Positions 46,826-57,417 of a stretch of DNA of 64,000 nucleotides are shown in pieces (position 1 is the stretch's first letter; each line of letters begins with the position of its first letter). Below the pieces are notes generated by a model. That model ran no database searches. It was not told the origin of the DNA and worked only from the letters and a program-made list of their open reading frames with translations. The translations under genes were made by a program, and so were the position numbers. Source of the stretch: Clostridiales bacterium (GTDB lineage Bacteria; Bacillota; Clostridia; Christensenellales; CAG-138); NCBI GenBank assembly GCA_012517905.1, contig JAAYUE010000033.1, forward strand, positions 1 to 64,000. Reading direction: 5' to 3'.

Positions 46826-48418
46826 TCAGATGCTCTCCACCGCCGCTTTTTCGGCGGCAAGGCCGCTCAAGTAAGCCTTGAGAAACACGCTGAATCCCGC
46901 CATGCCCGCCTCGTCCGGCGAAACGGTCGAAATATCCGCGCCCGCGAATACGCGCTGCTCAAGATACGCATCCAGGCTTTCGCCCTCGCGCTTCCAGATT
47001 CGATACGCCGCGAGGATGGCCATGCCGTGCGGCCCGCCCTCGCCCGCCGTCGCCATCACGGAGACGGGGATGCCCATCGCGTCCGCCATGTATTTCTGCC
47101 CGACATATTCGGTTTTAAAGAGGCCGCCGTGCCCCATGAGCCGGTCGAGCTTCGCCCCTTCCCGATAGAGGATCTCCATGCCGACGCGCAGGGACGCAAG
47201 CGTGGAATAGAGGCTTGCGCGGAGGAAATTCGCCAGCGTAAACTGCGCCTCCGGCCGGCGCACCACCATCGGCCGCCCTTCTGAAAGGCCCGTGACCGGC
47301 TCGCCGGAGAGGTAGTTGTAGGTGAGCACGCCCGCGCAGTCCGCCGCGCCCTCGAGGCTTTTTTGATAGAGCTTGTCATAGAGCTCCGGCGTGGCGGGAT
47401 TCGCCCCGAAGAGCGCCGCCGTTTCTTTCAGCACCCGGACCCACGCGTCCCAGTCCGAGGTGCAGTTGTTGCAGTGCGCCATCGCCACGGGGCGGCCGGC
47501 AGGCGTCGTCACCATGTCAATCTCGGGATACATACGGCTCAGCGGCCGCTCCAGCACCAGCATGGCGAAGATGGACGTGCCCGCCGAGACGTTTCCCGTG
47601 CGCACGGCGACGGAGTCGGTCGCGATCATTCCCGTGCCCGCGTCGCCTTCCGGCGGCGCCATGGGGATGCCGTCTTTGAGGCTTCCACTCGGGTCGAGGA
47701 GTATGGCGCCCTCCCGCGTCAGCCGCCCAGCAGGCTGCCCGGCGACAAGGACTTTCGGCAAAATATCCCTGAGCGTCCAGCCAAACCCGTACGGTTTTGC
47801 CAGCCTGTCAAACGCCGAGAGCATCGTCTCGTCGTAGTCGTTCGTCTCCGAATCGATGGGAAACATACCGCTTGCCTCGCCAACGCCGAGGACGCGCTCG
47901 CCCGTGAGCCTCCAATGGACGTATCCCGCCAGTGTGGTGAGAAAACCGACGTCTGTAACATGCGCCTCTGTATCGAGCATCGCCTGATACAGATGCGAAA
48001 CGCTCCAGCGAATCGGGATATTGAAGTTCAGCTTTTCGCTGAGCGCCTTTGCCGCGCGCTCCGCGTTGGTGTTTCGCCAGGTGCGAAACGCCGCAAGCTG
48101 CTTTCCCGCAGCGTCAAACGGCAGATAGCCGTGCATCATGCCCGAAATGCCGATTGCGCCGACGCTCGCCAGGCTCTCTCCGTATTTTGACAAAACGTCC
48201 TCTTTCAGCGCGCGGTAGCTCGCCTGAAGCCCGCGCTCCGCCTCCGAAAGATCGTATGTCCAGTAGCCGTTTTTCAGTTGGTTTTCCCAGGCAAAGCTGC
48301 CGGAAGCGATGGGATGATGCGCTTCGTCGATGAGCACGGCCTTGATGCGCGTGGAGCCAAGCTCGATGCCGAGCGCGGTTCTCCCCTCCCGAATGGCAGT
48401 GGCGGCGGGTTCGATCAT
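46826..48418 (-). CDS. FGGY-family carbohydrate kinase
   Basis: LGIELGSTRIKAVLIDEAHHPIASGSF, GISGMMHGYLPFDAAGKQLAAFRTWRNT, GHGGLFKTEYVGQKYMADAMGIPV. Confidence 0.86.
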   Translation of the reverse strand: MIEPAATAIREGRTALGIELGSTRIKAVLIDEAHHPIASGSFAWENQLKNGYWTYDLSEAERGLQASYRALKEDVLSKYGESLASVGAIGISGMMHGYLPFDAAGKQLAAFRTWRNTNAERAAKALSEKLNFNIPIRWSVSHLYQAMLDTEAHVTDVGFLTTLAGYVHWRLTGERVLGVGEASGMFPIDSETNDYDETMLSAFDRLAKPYGFGWTLRDILPKVLVAGQPAGRLTREGAILLDPSGSLKDGIPMAPPEGDAGTGMIATDSVAVRTGNVSAGTSIFAMLVLERPLSRMYPEIDMVTTPAGRPVAMAHCNNCTSDWDAWVRVLKETAALFGANPATPELYDKLYQKSLEGAADCAGVLTYNYLSGEPVTGLSEGRPMVVRRPEAQFTLANFLRASLYSTLASLRVGMEILYREGAKLDRLMGHGGLFKTEYVGQKYMADAMGIPVSVMATAGEGGPHGMAILAAYRIWKREGESLDAYLEQRVFAGADISTVSPDEAGMAGFSVFLKAYLSGLAAEKAAVESI

Positions 48419-48507
48419 GGATGCGTCCTCCGTAATCTTGTTTCGTTATCGTTTCAATTATAACAGATCCGGCGGACAACACCTGCCCGCCGGAAACGTT
48501 CAGTCCC

Positions 48508-49767
48508 TCATTTTTGCCGTTTTTCCAGCAGATAGTGCTCCGCCTCGGCATTCCAGAGCCCGTTGTGTGCCGTGACGATGTTGTCCAGCTCGGCAAACAG
48601 CGGTTCGGTCTTTCCCTTTTCGGCAAAGTCCGCAATCGCGGTCAGCGGCAGGTCGATCTGCGTATAGATCAGCTTTTTGCCGCCGGGGATCTTCGGCAGG
48701 TTCGTCGTCGTCTCCACCACGCAGTCCAGGCCGCCGATGTGCGTGATCATCGCCGCGGGGTTTAACAGCCCCTTGTTCATCATGGCGATCGCCTCGCGCA
48801 TGTCGTCCGTGTTGCCGTGGTTCGTCGCCGCCACGTGCGTGCGGCCGTAGTGCACGTTGTAAAAGTTCACCGTGGCGGAAAACTGCGTGTCCGAAGGGCC
48901 CGCAAAGAAGTTCAGACACCCATCCACCGCCAGAATCGCGTCCCCCTGCTCAACCACCGGCTTCACCGGCGCAAAGCAGATCACGTCGTCATAGCCCGTT
49001 CCGCCGGTGAGTTCCCGCAGCGTTTCGGCGGGATGCTCCGCCTTGCCGGTGTTGACGTAGTGCAGCTCGACGCCGCACGCCTTCGCGTGCTCGACCGTAT
49101 AGATGCTCTCCGCCCGCGCAAGACGCGCGTCGTCGATGTCCGTCACGACGAGCAGGCTCGGCTTTCTGTCGCAGTGCAGCGCGTAGTCGATCGCGCCGAG
49201 CCCCATCGGTCCTACGCCCGCGAGCAGCGCCATCTTGCCGCCTTCCACAATGCCCATGTCGTGCACGTATTCGCCGTCTCTGGTGTGATACATCGCGTGA
49301 AACGTCGCGATAATGCAGCTCATGGGCTCGGCCAGCGAGCCGTAGAAGTAGACGTCGCTGTTGTAGGGCAGGAGGCAGTCCATATGCAGCGTTTCCCAGG
49401 GGATGTTGACATACGTCGCGTCCCCGCCGCACTCACGAAAGGAGTACCCCGGCGCGGTCAGAGAGCCCTGATACATGTGCGCGGGCTGGATGACGAACCC
49501 GTCGCCCTTTTTGAACTTGTGCGCCCAGTTCCTGCCCACCTCGTCCACGATTCCGCAGAACTCGTGCCTGATGATCGTGGGGTTTGTCGCCACGTCGTCC
49601 GGCACGCGCTTGTGCGCCGCGCCCTGCTGCAGCGCCTTGTAGGTGGACATGCAGATGCTGTCCGAGATCACCTTGCACCGCACGCCGTCGTCACCGACGG
49701 GGCTCAGTTCAAACTCCTCCAGCCGGATATCGTGCGCGCCGTAGAGGCGCACCGCTCTCGTCTTCAT
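48508..49767 (-). CDS. L-sorbose-1-phosphate reductase-like zinc alcohol dehydrogenase (SorE family)
   Basis: ISDSICMSTYKALQQGAAHKRVPDDVATNPTIIRHEFCGIVDEVG, APGYSFRECGGDATYV, GCLNFFAGPSDTQFSATVNFYNVHY...NTDDM. Confidence 0.82.
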   Translation of the reverse strand: MKTRAVRLYGAHDIRLEEFELSPVGDDGVRCKVISDSICMSTYKALQQGAAHKRVPDDVATNPTIIRHEFCGIVDEVGRNWAHKFKKGDGFVIQPAHMYQGSLTAPGYSFRECGGDATYVNIPWETLHMDCLLPYNSDVYFYGSLAEPMSCIIATFHAMYHTRDGEYVHDMGIVEGGKMALLAGVGPMGLGAIDYALHCDRKPSLLVVTDIDDARLARAESIYTVEHAKACGVELHYVNTGKAEHPAETLRELTGGTGYDDVICFAPVKPVVEQGDAILAVDGCLNFFAGPSDTQFSATVNFYNVHYGRTHVAATNHGNTDDMREAIAMMNKGLLNPAAMITHIGGLDCVVETTTNLPKIPGGKKLIYTQIDLPLTAIADFAEKGKTEPLFAELDNIVTAHNGLWNAEAEHYLLEKRQK

Positions 49768-49771
49768 GTGG

Positions 49772-50890
49772 TTACTCCCTTTCTCCGTTTTCATGCCGGA
49801 TCAAATGCCATGTGCTTTCTATCAAATTCGAGAATTGTTCTTCCCGCATTTTTTCAATCGTGAATCTCTGCCGCGGCGAGTTGATGTCCTCGCCGCTGAT
49901 CTGAAGCATGCCGTATCGGTCGCAAAGCTTCCGCAGCCGCTCAATCTGCGCCTGCGTGTTGCGCGTCGGCATATACGTCACCGCATGCACGCCCGCCGTA
50001 TCGAGGATTTCAAACAGCTCGTCGAGGTAGTCGTCCTCGAACTTCTGCGCCTTCTTGTCCCCGGTCACGCTGTTTGTCACGTCGCCGAGATACGCATACG
50101 CAAGGATGCCGCCGGAGGATTGCGCGAAACGCACAAACTCGCGCAAACTCGGGCACTCGTTTGTCGCGTCGATGTACACCTTCGGGATACAGTCCTTCTT
50201 CAGCGCGCCGACCAGATCGTATTCCGCGAGCATCCGCTCCTTTTCGCCCGCGCCTTCCGGCAGGCTCGCCTTGCCCAGCGCGATGAGCTGCCGCGCGAGC
50301 GCGAGCATGAGGTGCCGTTCGGTGACGCTTCCGCCGTCCGCAAACTGCGAAAGCGGCAGCACGTCCCGCTCGAAGTCGAGCGACACGCCGTCGTTTTTGT
50401 ACAGCGCATTGATCCGCGCCACCATCTGCCGGTTTCTTTCGTTTCTTCTTTCCCGCAGCGGCGCGAAATACGCCTGCACCTTGCCGATGGTTTCGTGCGG
50501 CACGGCGTGCAGCGCCACATAGCTCACGCCGGTCTGGTCGGGGTTGTTCGTGCACCGGTCCTTGAGCGATGTTTCGGCAAACGACACGCGCGCCTCGACG
50601 CCGACCGTCGTCGGGATGCCGACGATCTTACCCGCCTCGATGAACTCCTCCGCCCCGCCCATGCTGTCGTGGTCCACGATCCCGCAGGTGGCCAAGCCCT
50701 CCGCGCGCGCGGCGTACACCGCCGCCGACGGCGAGTAGGGCGAAAACGAATAGGTCGTGTGGATGTGGTTGTTCACCATGCGCGGATCGACGGGCGGAAA
50801 ATCCGCCGCTTCGACCGCGCGCCTGAGCGCGGACAGTCGTTCGTCTCTTGTTTCCGCGTTGAGTTTTTGGAGCAACCCGAGATCGATCAT
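49772..50890 (-). CDS. PHP-domain protein (predicted metal-dependent phosphoesterase)
   Basis: NNHIHTTYSFSPYSPSAAVYAARAEGLATCGIVDHDSMGGAEEF; ATGA overlap with the SDR stop. Confidence 0.82.
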   Translation of the reverse strand: MIDLGLLQKLNAETRDERLSALRRAVEAADFPPVDPRMVNNHIHTTYSFSPYSPSAAVYAARAEGLATCGIVDHDSMGGAEEFIEAGKIVGIPTTVGVEARVSFAETSLKDRCTNNPDQTGVSYVALHAVPHETIGKVQAYFAPLRERRNERNRQMVARINALYKNDGVSLDFERDVLPLSQFADGGSVTERHLMLALARQLIALGKASLPEGAGEKERMLAEYDLVGALKKDCIPKVYIDATNECPSLREFVRFAQSSGGILAYAYLGDVTNSVTGDKKAQKFEDDYLDELFEILDTAGVHAVTYMPTRNTQAQIERLRKLCDRYGMLQISGEDINSPRQRFTIEKMREEQFSNLIESTWHLIRHENGERE

Positions 50891-51762
50891 CTGAGCATCA
50901 CCTGTCCGCCGGTCACCGGAATCGCCTGCCCCGTTTCGTAGGTCTGCTCCACGGCGTAGAAGATCGCCTTTGCCACGTCCGACGGCAGACAGCCGCGCTT
51001 GATCAGCGACTTGCCCAGATAAAACTGTTTCACATCCTCGATGGTCTGCGCGCCCGGCACCTTGCCCGCGCGCAGATACTGCACGAACAAGCCGCGCTCG
51101 GGATCGCTCCACAGCGGGCCGTCGTAGTAGTTGCCGGGGCAGATGGCGTTGACCTTGATGTTGTAAGGCGCAAGCTCCAGCGCGAAGCTCTGCACGAGCC
51201 CGATGCCGCCGAACTTGCCGCCCGCGTAGGCAAAGTTTTTGTTGCTGCCCTCGAGACCCGACTTGCTGTTTACTTCGATGATGTCGCCCATCCACGAAGG
51301 ATCCGCCGCGAACTGCGCGCGCATGATCCGCTGGGCGTATTTCACGCAGGTGAAGAACGCCGTGTAGTTGATGGCGGTGACAAACTCGAAGTCCTTCTTC
51401 TCCATCTCGTCCAAAGAACCCGCTTTCAATACGCCCGCGTTGCTGACGAACAGGTCCAGCCCGCCGAACAACTCCACGCACGCGGCGATCATGCCCGCGA
51501 CGCTCTCCTCGCTCGAGACGTCCGCCTGTACCGCCACCGCGCGCTCGCCGAGCGACGCCGCGACCGTCTTTGCCAGCGGTTCGTTCAAATCGGCGATCAC
51601 CACGCTCGCGCCCTCGCGATAGAGTTCCTCGGCGATGCCTTTGCCGAACCCCTGCGCGCTGCCGGTTACGATCGCGATCCTGCCGCCAAGCCGGCCCGCG
51701 ACTTTCTTTCTGTTGCGTACCTGTTCGGAAGCGATCCGCTCCCATTTCGCTAGATCGATCAT
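50887..51762 (-). CDS. SDR-family dehydrogenase, sorbitol-6-phosphate 2-dehydrogenase (SrlD)-like
   Basis: AIVTGSAQGFGKGIAEEL, IIEVNSKSGLEGSNKNFAYAGGKFGGIGLVQSFALELA, GQAIPVTGGQVMLR. Confidence 0.85.
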   Translation of the reverse strand: MIDLAKWERIASEQVRNRKKVAGRLGGRIAIVTGSAQGFGKGIAEELYREGASVVIADLNEPLAKTVAASLGERAVAVQADVSSEESVAGMIAACVELFGGLDLFVSNAGVLKAGSLDEMEKKDFEFVTAINYTAFFTCVKYAQRIMRAQFAADPSWMGDIIEVNSKSGLEGSNKNFAYAGGKFGGIGLVQSFALELAPYNIKVNAICPGNYYDGPLWSDPERGLFVQYLRAGKVPGAQTIEDVKQFYLGKSLIKRGCLPSDVAKAIFYAVEQTYETGQAIPVTGGQVMLR

Positions 51763-53237
51763 TTCTTATCTCTCTCCATGTACCCCATGAGCCGTCCGTA
51801 CGCGTCTTCCCATGCCTGCGTGCGGCGGCTTTCGTAGCATTCGGTGGCAAACGACGCGCGGACGACCGCACGCGCATCCTCCACGCCGCCGAGTTCGCCG
51901 AGCGCGACCGCCTGCATCAAGAGATTGCCCACGCAGGCGCTCTCCACGGGGCCGGCGATCACGGTTCTGCCGGTCGCATCCGCCGCAAGCTGGTTCATGA
52001 GCTTGTTCTTCGTGCCGCCGCCAACGATGTTGAGCCGCTCGATGCGCGCGCCGCGATATCCTTCCAGCGCCTCCAGCGCAAAGCGGTATTTCAGCGCAAG
52101 GCTGTCATAGATGCAGCGCGCGACTTCGCCCACCGTCTCGGGCACGGGCTGATGCGTCCGCTCACAGAATGCCTGAATCTTTTTCTGCATGCCGCCCGCG
52201 GCATAGAAGCTCGTATCGTCGGTATCAATAATGCTCACAAGCCCCTTGCTCGCGCGCGCCTGTTCGTCGATTTCATCATAGCTGTAAAAACGGCCCTGCT
52301 TCTGCCAGTCCCGGCGGCATTCCTGCACAAGCCAGAGCCCCATGATGTTCTTCAGCAGACGAAAGTTTCCCTGCACGGTGCCCTCGTTGGAAAAGTTCGC
52401 GTCAAACACCGCGTCCGTCCGGACCGGCCGCTCGACCTCCACCCCGAAGAGCGACCACGTACCGCTCGAACAGAATGCGAAACTGCCTTCGCCCGGGATG
52501 GCGGCGACCGCCGACGCCGTGTCGTGCGAGCCCACAGCCGCAAACGGCACGCGAGAGATGCCGAGCTCCTCCGCCACGGCGGCGCGGATGCTGCCGCGCA
52601 GCGTGCCGGCCAGGTCCACATCCGTAAACACGCCCTCGGGGATGCCGAGCGCGCGCATGGTTTCGCCGTCCCAGCGGCGGTGTTCGCCGTCGTAGAGCAT
52701 GCTTGTGGTGGCGATGGTATACTCCGTGCCCCGCTCGCCGGTGAAAAAATAGCCGTACAGATCGGGCGAGAAGAGCAGCGTCTCTGCGCTCGCAAGCGCC
52801 GGGTCGTGTTCCCGGACGCGCGAATACAGCTGATAGACCGTGTTAAACGGCATGCTCGCGATGCCCGTGCGCGAAAACAGCGTCTTCTGCGGCACGAGCG
52901 CATGCACGCTTGCCATCTCCGCCTCGGTGCCGTTTCGATAGCAGCGGGGATTGCCCAGCAGCGCGCCGTTTTTATCGATGAGGCCGAAATCCACGCCCCA
53001 GGTATCGATGCCGAAGCAGTCCGCCTCGAGTCCCTCGTGCTTAAGCTTGAGAAACGATTCCTTGAGCTGGCGGTAGAGGCCGAGCGCATCCCAGTAATAC
53101 AGGCCGTTCTGCTCGACCATGGGGTTGTCGAAGCGGTGCACCTCGGTCAGACCGACGCGCTCGCCATCGAACGCGCCGAGCACGGCGCGCCCGTTCGACG
53201 CGCCGAGGTCAAACGCGAGAAGCCGCTTCGCCATCAT
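51759..53237 (-). CDS. Rhamnulokinase/fuculokinase-type FGGY kinase
   Basis: LAFDLGASNGRAVLG, DCFGIDTWGVDFGLID, SSGTWSLFGVE, LNIVGGGTKNKLMNQLAADATGRTVIAGPVESACVGN. Confidence 0.9.
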   Translation of the reverse strand: MMAKRLLAFDLGASNGRAVLGAFDGERVGLTEVHRFDNPMVEQNGLYYWDALGLYRQLKESFLKLKHEGLEADCFGIDTWGVDFGLIDKNGALLGNPRCYRNGTEAEMASVHALVPQKTLFSRTGIASMPFNTVYQLYSRVREHDPALASAETLLFSPDLYGYFFTGERGTEYTIATTSMLYDGEHRRWDGETMRALGIPEGVFTDVDLAGTLRGSIRAAVAEELGISRVPFAAVGSHDTASAVAAIPGEGSFAFCSSGTWSLFGVEVERPVRTDAVFDANFSNEGTVQGNFRLLKNIMGLWLVQECRRDWQKQGRFYSYDEIDEQARASKGLVSIIDTDDTSFYAAGGMQKKIQAFCERTHQPVPETVGEVARCIYDSLALKYRFALEALEGYRGARIERLNIVGGGTKNKLMNQLAADATGRTVIAGPVESACVGNLLMQAVALGELGGVEDARAVVRASFATECYESRRTQAWEDAYGRLMGYMERDKK

Positions 53238-53680
53238 TTGATCACGCCCTTTTGCAGGATGATGTTGGCATAGACCGCCTCTTCACCGGTCTGTACGATC
53301 ACGGCGCAGGCATCCGCCTTGTCGTAGAAGGCATAGCGCTCATACTGCGCGACGGCCTGCCCGCCGCGCGCGTCGTGCTTTGCGACGATCGCGCGGTATT
53401 CGTCGTGAATCGGAATTTTCATGCCCTTGTCGCGCACGTCCACGTCCATCACCATCGCCGGCTCGTCCGTATACGCATCGAGCGGCATGAGCTGCAAAAT
53501 GGCCTCGAGCAGCGCGGGCACGCCCAGCCCGTCCGCGCGGACGAAGACGGCGCCGCAGCGCTTGGCCGCGCTCTGTCCGGGATAGTTCGCGTCCGCAAGC
53601 AAAATCTTATCGCCGTGCCCCATCTCGCAGAGCGCCTTGATCAGGTCCGGAGAGAGCAACTTGGGAATGTTGAGCAGCAT
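53234..53680 (-). CDS. fucU: L-fucose mutarotase (RbsD/FucU family)
   Basis: LLNIPKLLSPDLIKALCEMGHGDKILLADANYPGQS. Confidence 0.92.
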   Translation of the reverse strand: MLLNIPKLLSPDLIKALCEMGHGDKILLADANYPGQSAAKRCGAVFVRADGLGVPALLEAILQLMPLDAYTDEPAMVMDVDVRDKGMKIPIHDEYRAIVAKHDARGGQAVAQYERYAFYDKADACAVIVQTGEEAVYANIILQKGVIK

Positions 53681-53705
53681 AACCGTTTCTCCTTATAAAA
53701 CGCAA

Positions 53706-53746
53706 TTCGCGCTGTCGGCTGCTTGCGCAAGAACCGGCAGCGCGAA
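53706..53746. other. Long hairpin in the fucI-fucU intercistronic gap
   Basis: TTCGCGCTGTCGG / CCGGCAGCGCGAA, 13-bp stem including one G-U, 15-nt loop. Confidence 0.75.
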
Positions 53747-53816
53747 CGCATATTTTCTGTGATTTCTTCTGTCGATTGGAGGGGGACGGAACGTCCCTTT
53801 CTCAGGTCAGGCTACG

Positions 53817-55604
53817 TTACCGATAGAGCGGGCCGTAGGCGGTGCAGGCGCGGTAATCCGCACCCTCGAGATCGTCGGTTCCAAACGCGACCCATGTGGC
53901 GGGCCGGAAGACGCGCTCACTCGACACGTTGTGCATGGAGACCGGAACGCGCAGCATGGACGCCATGGTGATCAGCAGATCTCCGATGTGCCCATAGCAG
54001 AACGCGCCGTGGTTCGCGCCCCAGTTGGCCATGACGCTGTATACGTCCGTAAACGCGCCTTTGCCGGTCAGAATCGGGGCGAACCAGGTCGTCGGCCACG
54101 TCTTATCCGTGCGCTCGTCCAGCGTCTTATGCACCTGCGGGTCCAGCTCGCAGGTATAGCCTTCGGCAAGCTGCAGCACGGGGCCGAGGCCCTTGACGAT
54201 GTTCAGGCGCGCCATGGTGACGGGCATGCCGCCGCGCGTGCCGCTGATGTAATGCGAAGAATAGCCGCCCCCGCGGAAGTAGAACTGGTCCGCCGCGCAC
54301 CAGTCGGTCGCCTTGAGGCAGGCGTCCGCGTCCGCCGCGGTCATGTCATAAAACGGCTTGATGACGGGGGTGCCCGTCTCGTCGGAAACGGCGCCGGTTC
54401 CGTCGAGCGAGGCTGCGCCGGAGTTGATCAGATGGATGATGCCGTCTTTGGCATAGCCCGTGAGCGCCTTGCCGGTGACACGCTTGACCGCCTCCGGGCT
54501 CCAATAGGTGCGCACGTCCGCAAAGATGCCGGGGGTGTCGGACAAGAGGTGCTCAAAGAGCATCGTCATGGCGTTGAGCGTGTCGTTTTCGGTGCCGATC
54601 ACGAACGCTTCCCGCAGTCCGTTCCAGTCGAACTGGCTGTTGAGCATCGCCTCTAAAAAGTCGAAGTTCGGTTTGTAGTCCGTCCACTGCCGCTGGCCCT
54701 GAATGCCGCCGACGATGGCGTTGTGTCCGCAGGATTCTTCGACGAAGCCGAGCTCGGCCAGACGCGGGTTGCCGATCATCAGATCGCGGACGATCATCAT
54801 ACTCTTGACCACAAACGCCCATTGCTCTTCTTTTTCTTCGCGCGAAAACTTCATGTCGTCGGGGTTTTTGTCGACGCCCTCGTGGCAGTTTTCCTTGGTC
54901 CACTTCAGCGCGCGCTCAAACTCTTCGTGGTCGTAGATGCCCTTGTCGATGCGGCGGAGGATCTCCGTTTCGTCCACGCTCTCGCTGCGCAGGCCGAAGT
55001 ATTCGTAAATCGTCTGCTGATCCAGAATGCTGCCCGCGATGCCCATGCACATGGAGCCGATCTGCAGATAGCTGTTCTGGCGCATGCCCTTCGCCGCGAG
55101 CGCCGCTTTTGCAAAGAGCAGGATCTTTTCCGCCACGTCCTCGGGAACGGACGTGTCCGTCGCGTCCTTGACGTCCCGGCCATAGATGCCGAAGGCGGGC
55201 AGCCCCTTCTGGGAATGCGCCGCGAGCACCGCCGCAAGAAACACCGCGCCGGGACGCTCCGTGCCGTTGAAGCCCCAGACCGCCTTGATCGTGTGCGGAT
55301 CAAAGTCCATGACCTCCGTGGAATAACACCAGCAGGGCGAAACCGTCAGCGTGACGGCGACGCCCGATTTTTCAAACTTCGCCTGGCAGGCGGCCGCTTC
55401 CTTCACCCCGCCGATGGTCGTATCCGCAATGACGATCTCGACCGGATCGCCGTTGGGATAGCGCAGGTTGTCGGTAATCAGCCTGGCCGCAGCCTTCGCC
55501 ATATTCATGGTTTGGTCTTCCAGGCCCTCGCGCACGCCGTTCCGCCGCCCGTCGATGCAGGGGCGGATGCCGATCTTCGGCAGGTCAATCGCATAACGGT
55601 TCAT
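53817..55604 (-). CDS. fucI: L-fucose/D-arabinose isomerase
   Basis: [92 protein letters not shown]. Confidence 0.95.
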   Translation of the reverse strand: MNRYAIDLPKIGIRPCIDGRRNGVREGLEDQTMNMAKAAARLITDNLRYPNGDPVEIVIADTTIGGVKEAAACQAKFEKSGVAVTLTVSPCWCYSTEVMDFDPHTIKAVWGFNGTERPGAVFLAAVLAAHSQKGLPAFGIYGRDVKDATDTSVPEDVAEKILLFAKAALAAKGMRQNSYLQIGSMCMGIAGSILDQQTIYEYFGLRSESVDETEILRRIDKGIYDHEEFERALKWTKENCHEGVDKNPDDMKFSREEKEEQWAFVVKSMMIVRDLMIGNPRLAELGFVEESCGHNAIVGGIQGQRQWTDYKPNFDFLEAMLNSQFDWNGLREAFVIGTENDTLNAMTMLFEHLLSDTPGIFADVRTYWSPEAVKRVTGKALTGYAKDGIIHLINSGAASLDGTGAVSDETGTPVIKPFYDMTAADADACLKATDWCAADQFYFRGGGYSSHYISGTRGGMPVTMARLNIVKGLGPVLQLAEGYTCELDPQVHKTLDERTDKTWPTTWFAPILTGKGAFTDVYSVMANWGANHGAFCYGHIGDLLITMASMLRVPVSMHNVSSERVFRPATWVAFGTDDLEGADYRACTAYGPLYR

Positions 55605-55679
55605 AACAATCTCTCCTTCTGTTTGTTTCAATCTATCCTGTTACCGTCCCGGCCGGCGCCGGTCGGCGTTGTTCCGTCC

Positions 55680-56717
55680 TTACTTCTGCTCCTGATAGAT
55701 GCGGTTGTGCAGATAACTCTTGAGGCGGATCACCTGCGGGTGCGGCAGGGTCTCGCCCGCCATGCGCTTGAGCAGGATCTCGCCCGCCTTTTGCCCCATC
55801 AGCTGCGTCGGCTGTTCGACGATGGAGAGCGGGGGCGAAACGATTCGGCAGAGGTCCACCGCGTCGAAGCCCACGAAGCCGATATCCTTGCCGAGGATGA
55901 CGTTGCGCTCGTGAGCGGCGGTAACCGCGCCCATGGTCATGTCGTAGTTAGTCACGCACAGCGCCGTCGGCGGTTTTTTCATATCCATGAAGTGGTTGAA
56001 CTGCCGATAGCCGGACTCGAAGTCATACCGGCCGATCTGGATGAGATCCTCCTGCGCGCCGCCTTTGCCATGCAGGCCGCTCGAAATCTCGATGCCGTAA
56101 TCTTCGAGCGCGCGACGGTAGCCGACCATGCGCTCGTTTGCCGTAGAGATGTCCAGCGGCCCCACGATGATGCCGATATGCCGGTGTCCGGCGTTGATGA
56201 GCTGCTCCACCGCGCCGTAGGTCGCGTTGAGGTTGTCGATGACGATGCTGTCGCAGACAAAGCCGGAAATCGTCCGGTCCACGAGCACCATAGGCATCTC
56301 GCTGCCGCGGGAATTGCGAATCTCGTTGAGCTCTCTTGCGGAGACGTGCTGCGCGGCAAGCACGATGCCGTCCACATTGTTGTTGCACAAAACCCGCAGT
56401 TTCTCGAGCTCGAGATCGCGGTCAAAATCATAGCTGCAGACAAACGACGTATACCCCGCCTCGCGCAGCGTCTGGTCGAGCGAAGAGAGCACGCTGCCGA
56501 AAAACGGCACGGACAGCGTAGGCATCACGACGCCGACCGTCATGGTTCGATTCGTCTTGAGGCTTCTGGCGTTTCGGTTGACCCGATACCCCAGCGCCGT
56601 CACCGCCTCGTCGATGCGCTGCCGGTTCTCGTCGCGGACATTGCCGCCGTTGAGATATTTCGAGATCGTCGCAAGCGATAATCCCGAGAATTTTGATACG
56701 TCCTTGATTGTTGACAA
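55680..56717 (-). CDS. LacI-family transcriptional regulator (TTG start proposed; ORF extends to ATG 56867)
   Basis: TIKDVSKFSGLSLATISKYLNGGNVRDENRQRI HTH, periplasmic-binding-like domain. TTG at 56717 has an upstream purine-rich stretch and gives 345 aa; ATG 56867 has no evident RBS. Confidence 0.88.
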   Translation of the reverse strand: MSTIKDVSKFSGLSLATISKYLNGGNVRDENRQRIDEAVTALGYRVNRNARSLKTNRTMTVGVVMPTLSVPFFGSVLSSLDQTLREAGYTSFVCSYDFDRDLELEKLRVLCNNNVDGIVLAAQHVSARELNEIRNSRGSEMPMVLVDRTISGFVCDSIVIDNLNATYGAVEQLINAGHRHIGIIVGPLDISTANERMVGYRRALEDYGIEISSGLHGKGGAQEDLIQIGRYDFESGYRQFNHFMDMKKPPTALCVTNYDMTMGAVTAAHERNVILGKDIGFVGFDAVDLCRIVSPPLSIVEQPTQLMGQKAGEILLKRMAGETLPHPQVIRLKSYLHNRIYQEQK

Positions 56718-56895
56718 AGTGATTACCTGCCGTACCGCCGTAGGCGGCGTTTCTACCGGTTTTTTCCGCTTGGGATGCGTCGGTGCGTGAAAATGCCCTG
56801 AAAACGGCTGCTTTTCGCTTGTTTCGCTCTGCTGTTCTGGTGAAAAATGCGTATTTCCGTCGGACATTTTCGAGTACTATTAAGGAAAGGAATAT

Positions 56896-56949
56896 AGCGA
56901 AACGTTTTAGTTTCGGTTCATTCTAGCATTCCCCCAAGCGCCGTGTCAA
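56896..56949 (-). promoter_or_regulatory. lacI-operon promoter with operator
   Basis: Minus strand TTGACA (56944-56949)-N18-TAGAAT (56920-56925), then AAACGTTTCGCT operator core (56896-56907). Confidence 0.65.
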
Positions 56950-57046
56950 GCAGAATCTACACGCCCTGTTGGGAATTCGTCGCCGAAACACGCGTTATTC
57001 CAGTTATTTGTAGTATTTTGCCGCTGCCGAACGTTGAAATTAGGGC

Positions 57047-57098
57047 TTGACTTCAATTGCGGCAAGTGTTACAATGCAAAAAGATGAAACGTTTCGCT
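57047..57098 (+). promoter_or_regulatory. rbs-type ABC operon promoter with operator
   Basis: TTGACT-N17-TACAAT (57047-57075), then AAACGTTTCGCT (57087-57098) containing palindrome GAAACGTTTC (57086-57095). Confidence 0.7.
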
Positions 57099-57417
57099 TT
57101 CGTCTTTCCAATCGGCTCCACGCGAGCAAACCAGTCAAATCACGAGAAATCGCAAAGATTCTCCGAACCAGAATCGGCCGCCGGCCGCACGCCTCCGAAC
57201 CCCGTTTGCACACGACCCCCTTATATGAAAAGGAACCGGAGCGCCAAATCGCCGAGCCAGCCGAACGTATGATGATCCAACCAGAAAAAATCCCAAGGGA
57301 GCAAGGATTCGATCCGCCAAGCGCAGCGCCAGATGGTTTCTTTTTCGTCCGAAAAATCCCGGCGGCAGCGGGGCCGAACGCCGTCCCATCGCGATACCAA
57401 AAGGATGAGGTGATACT

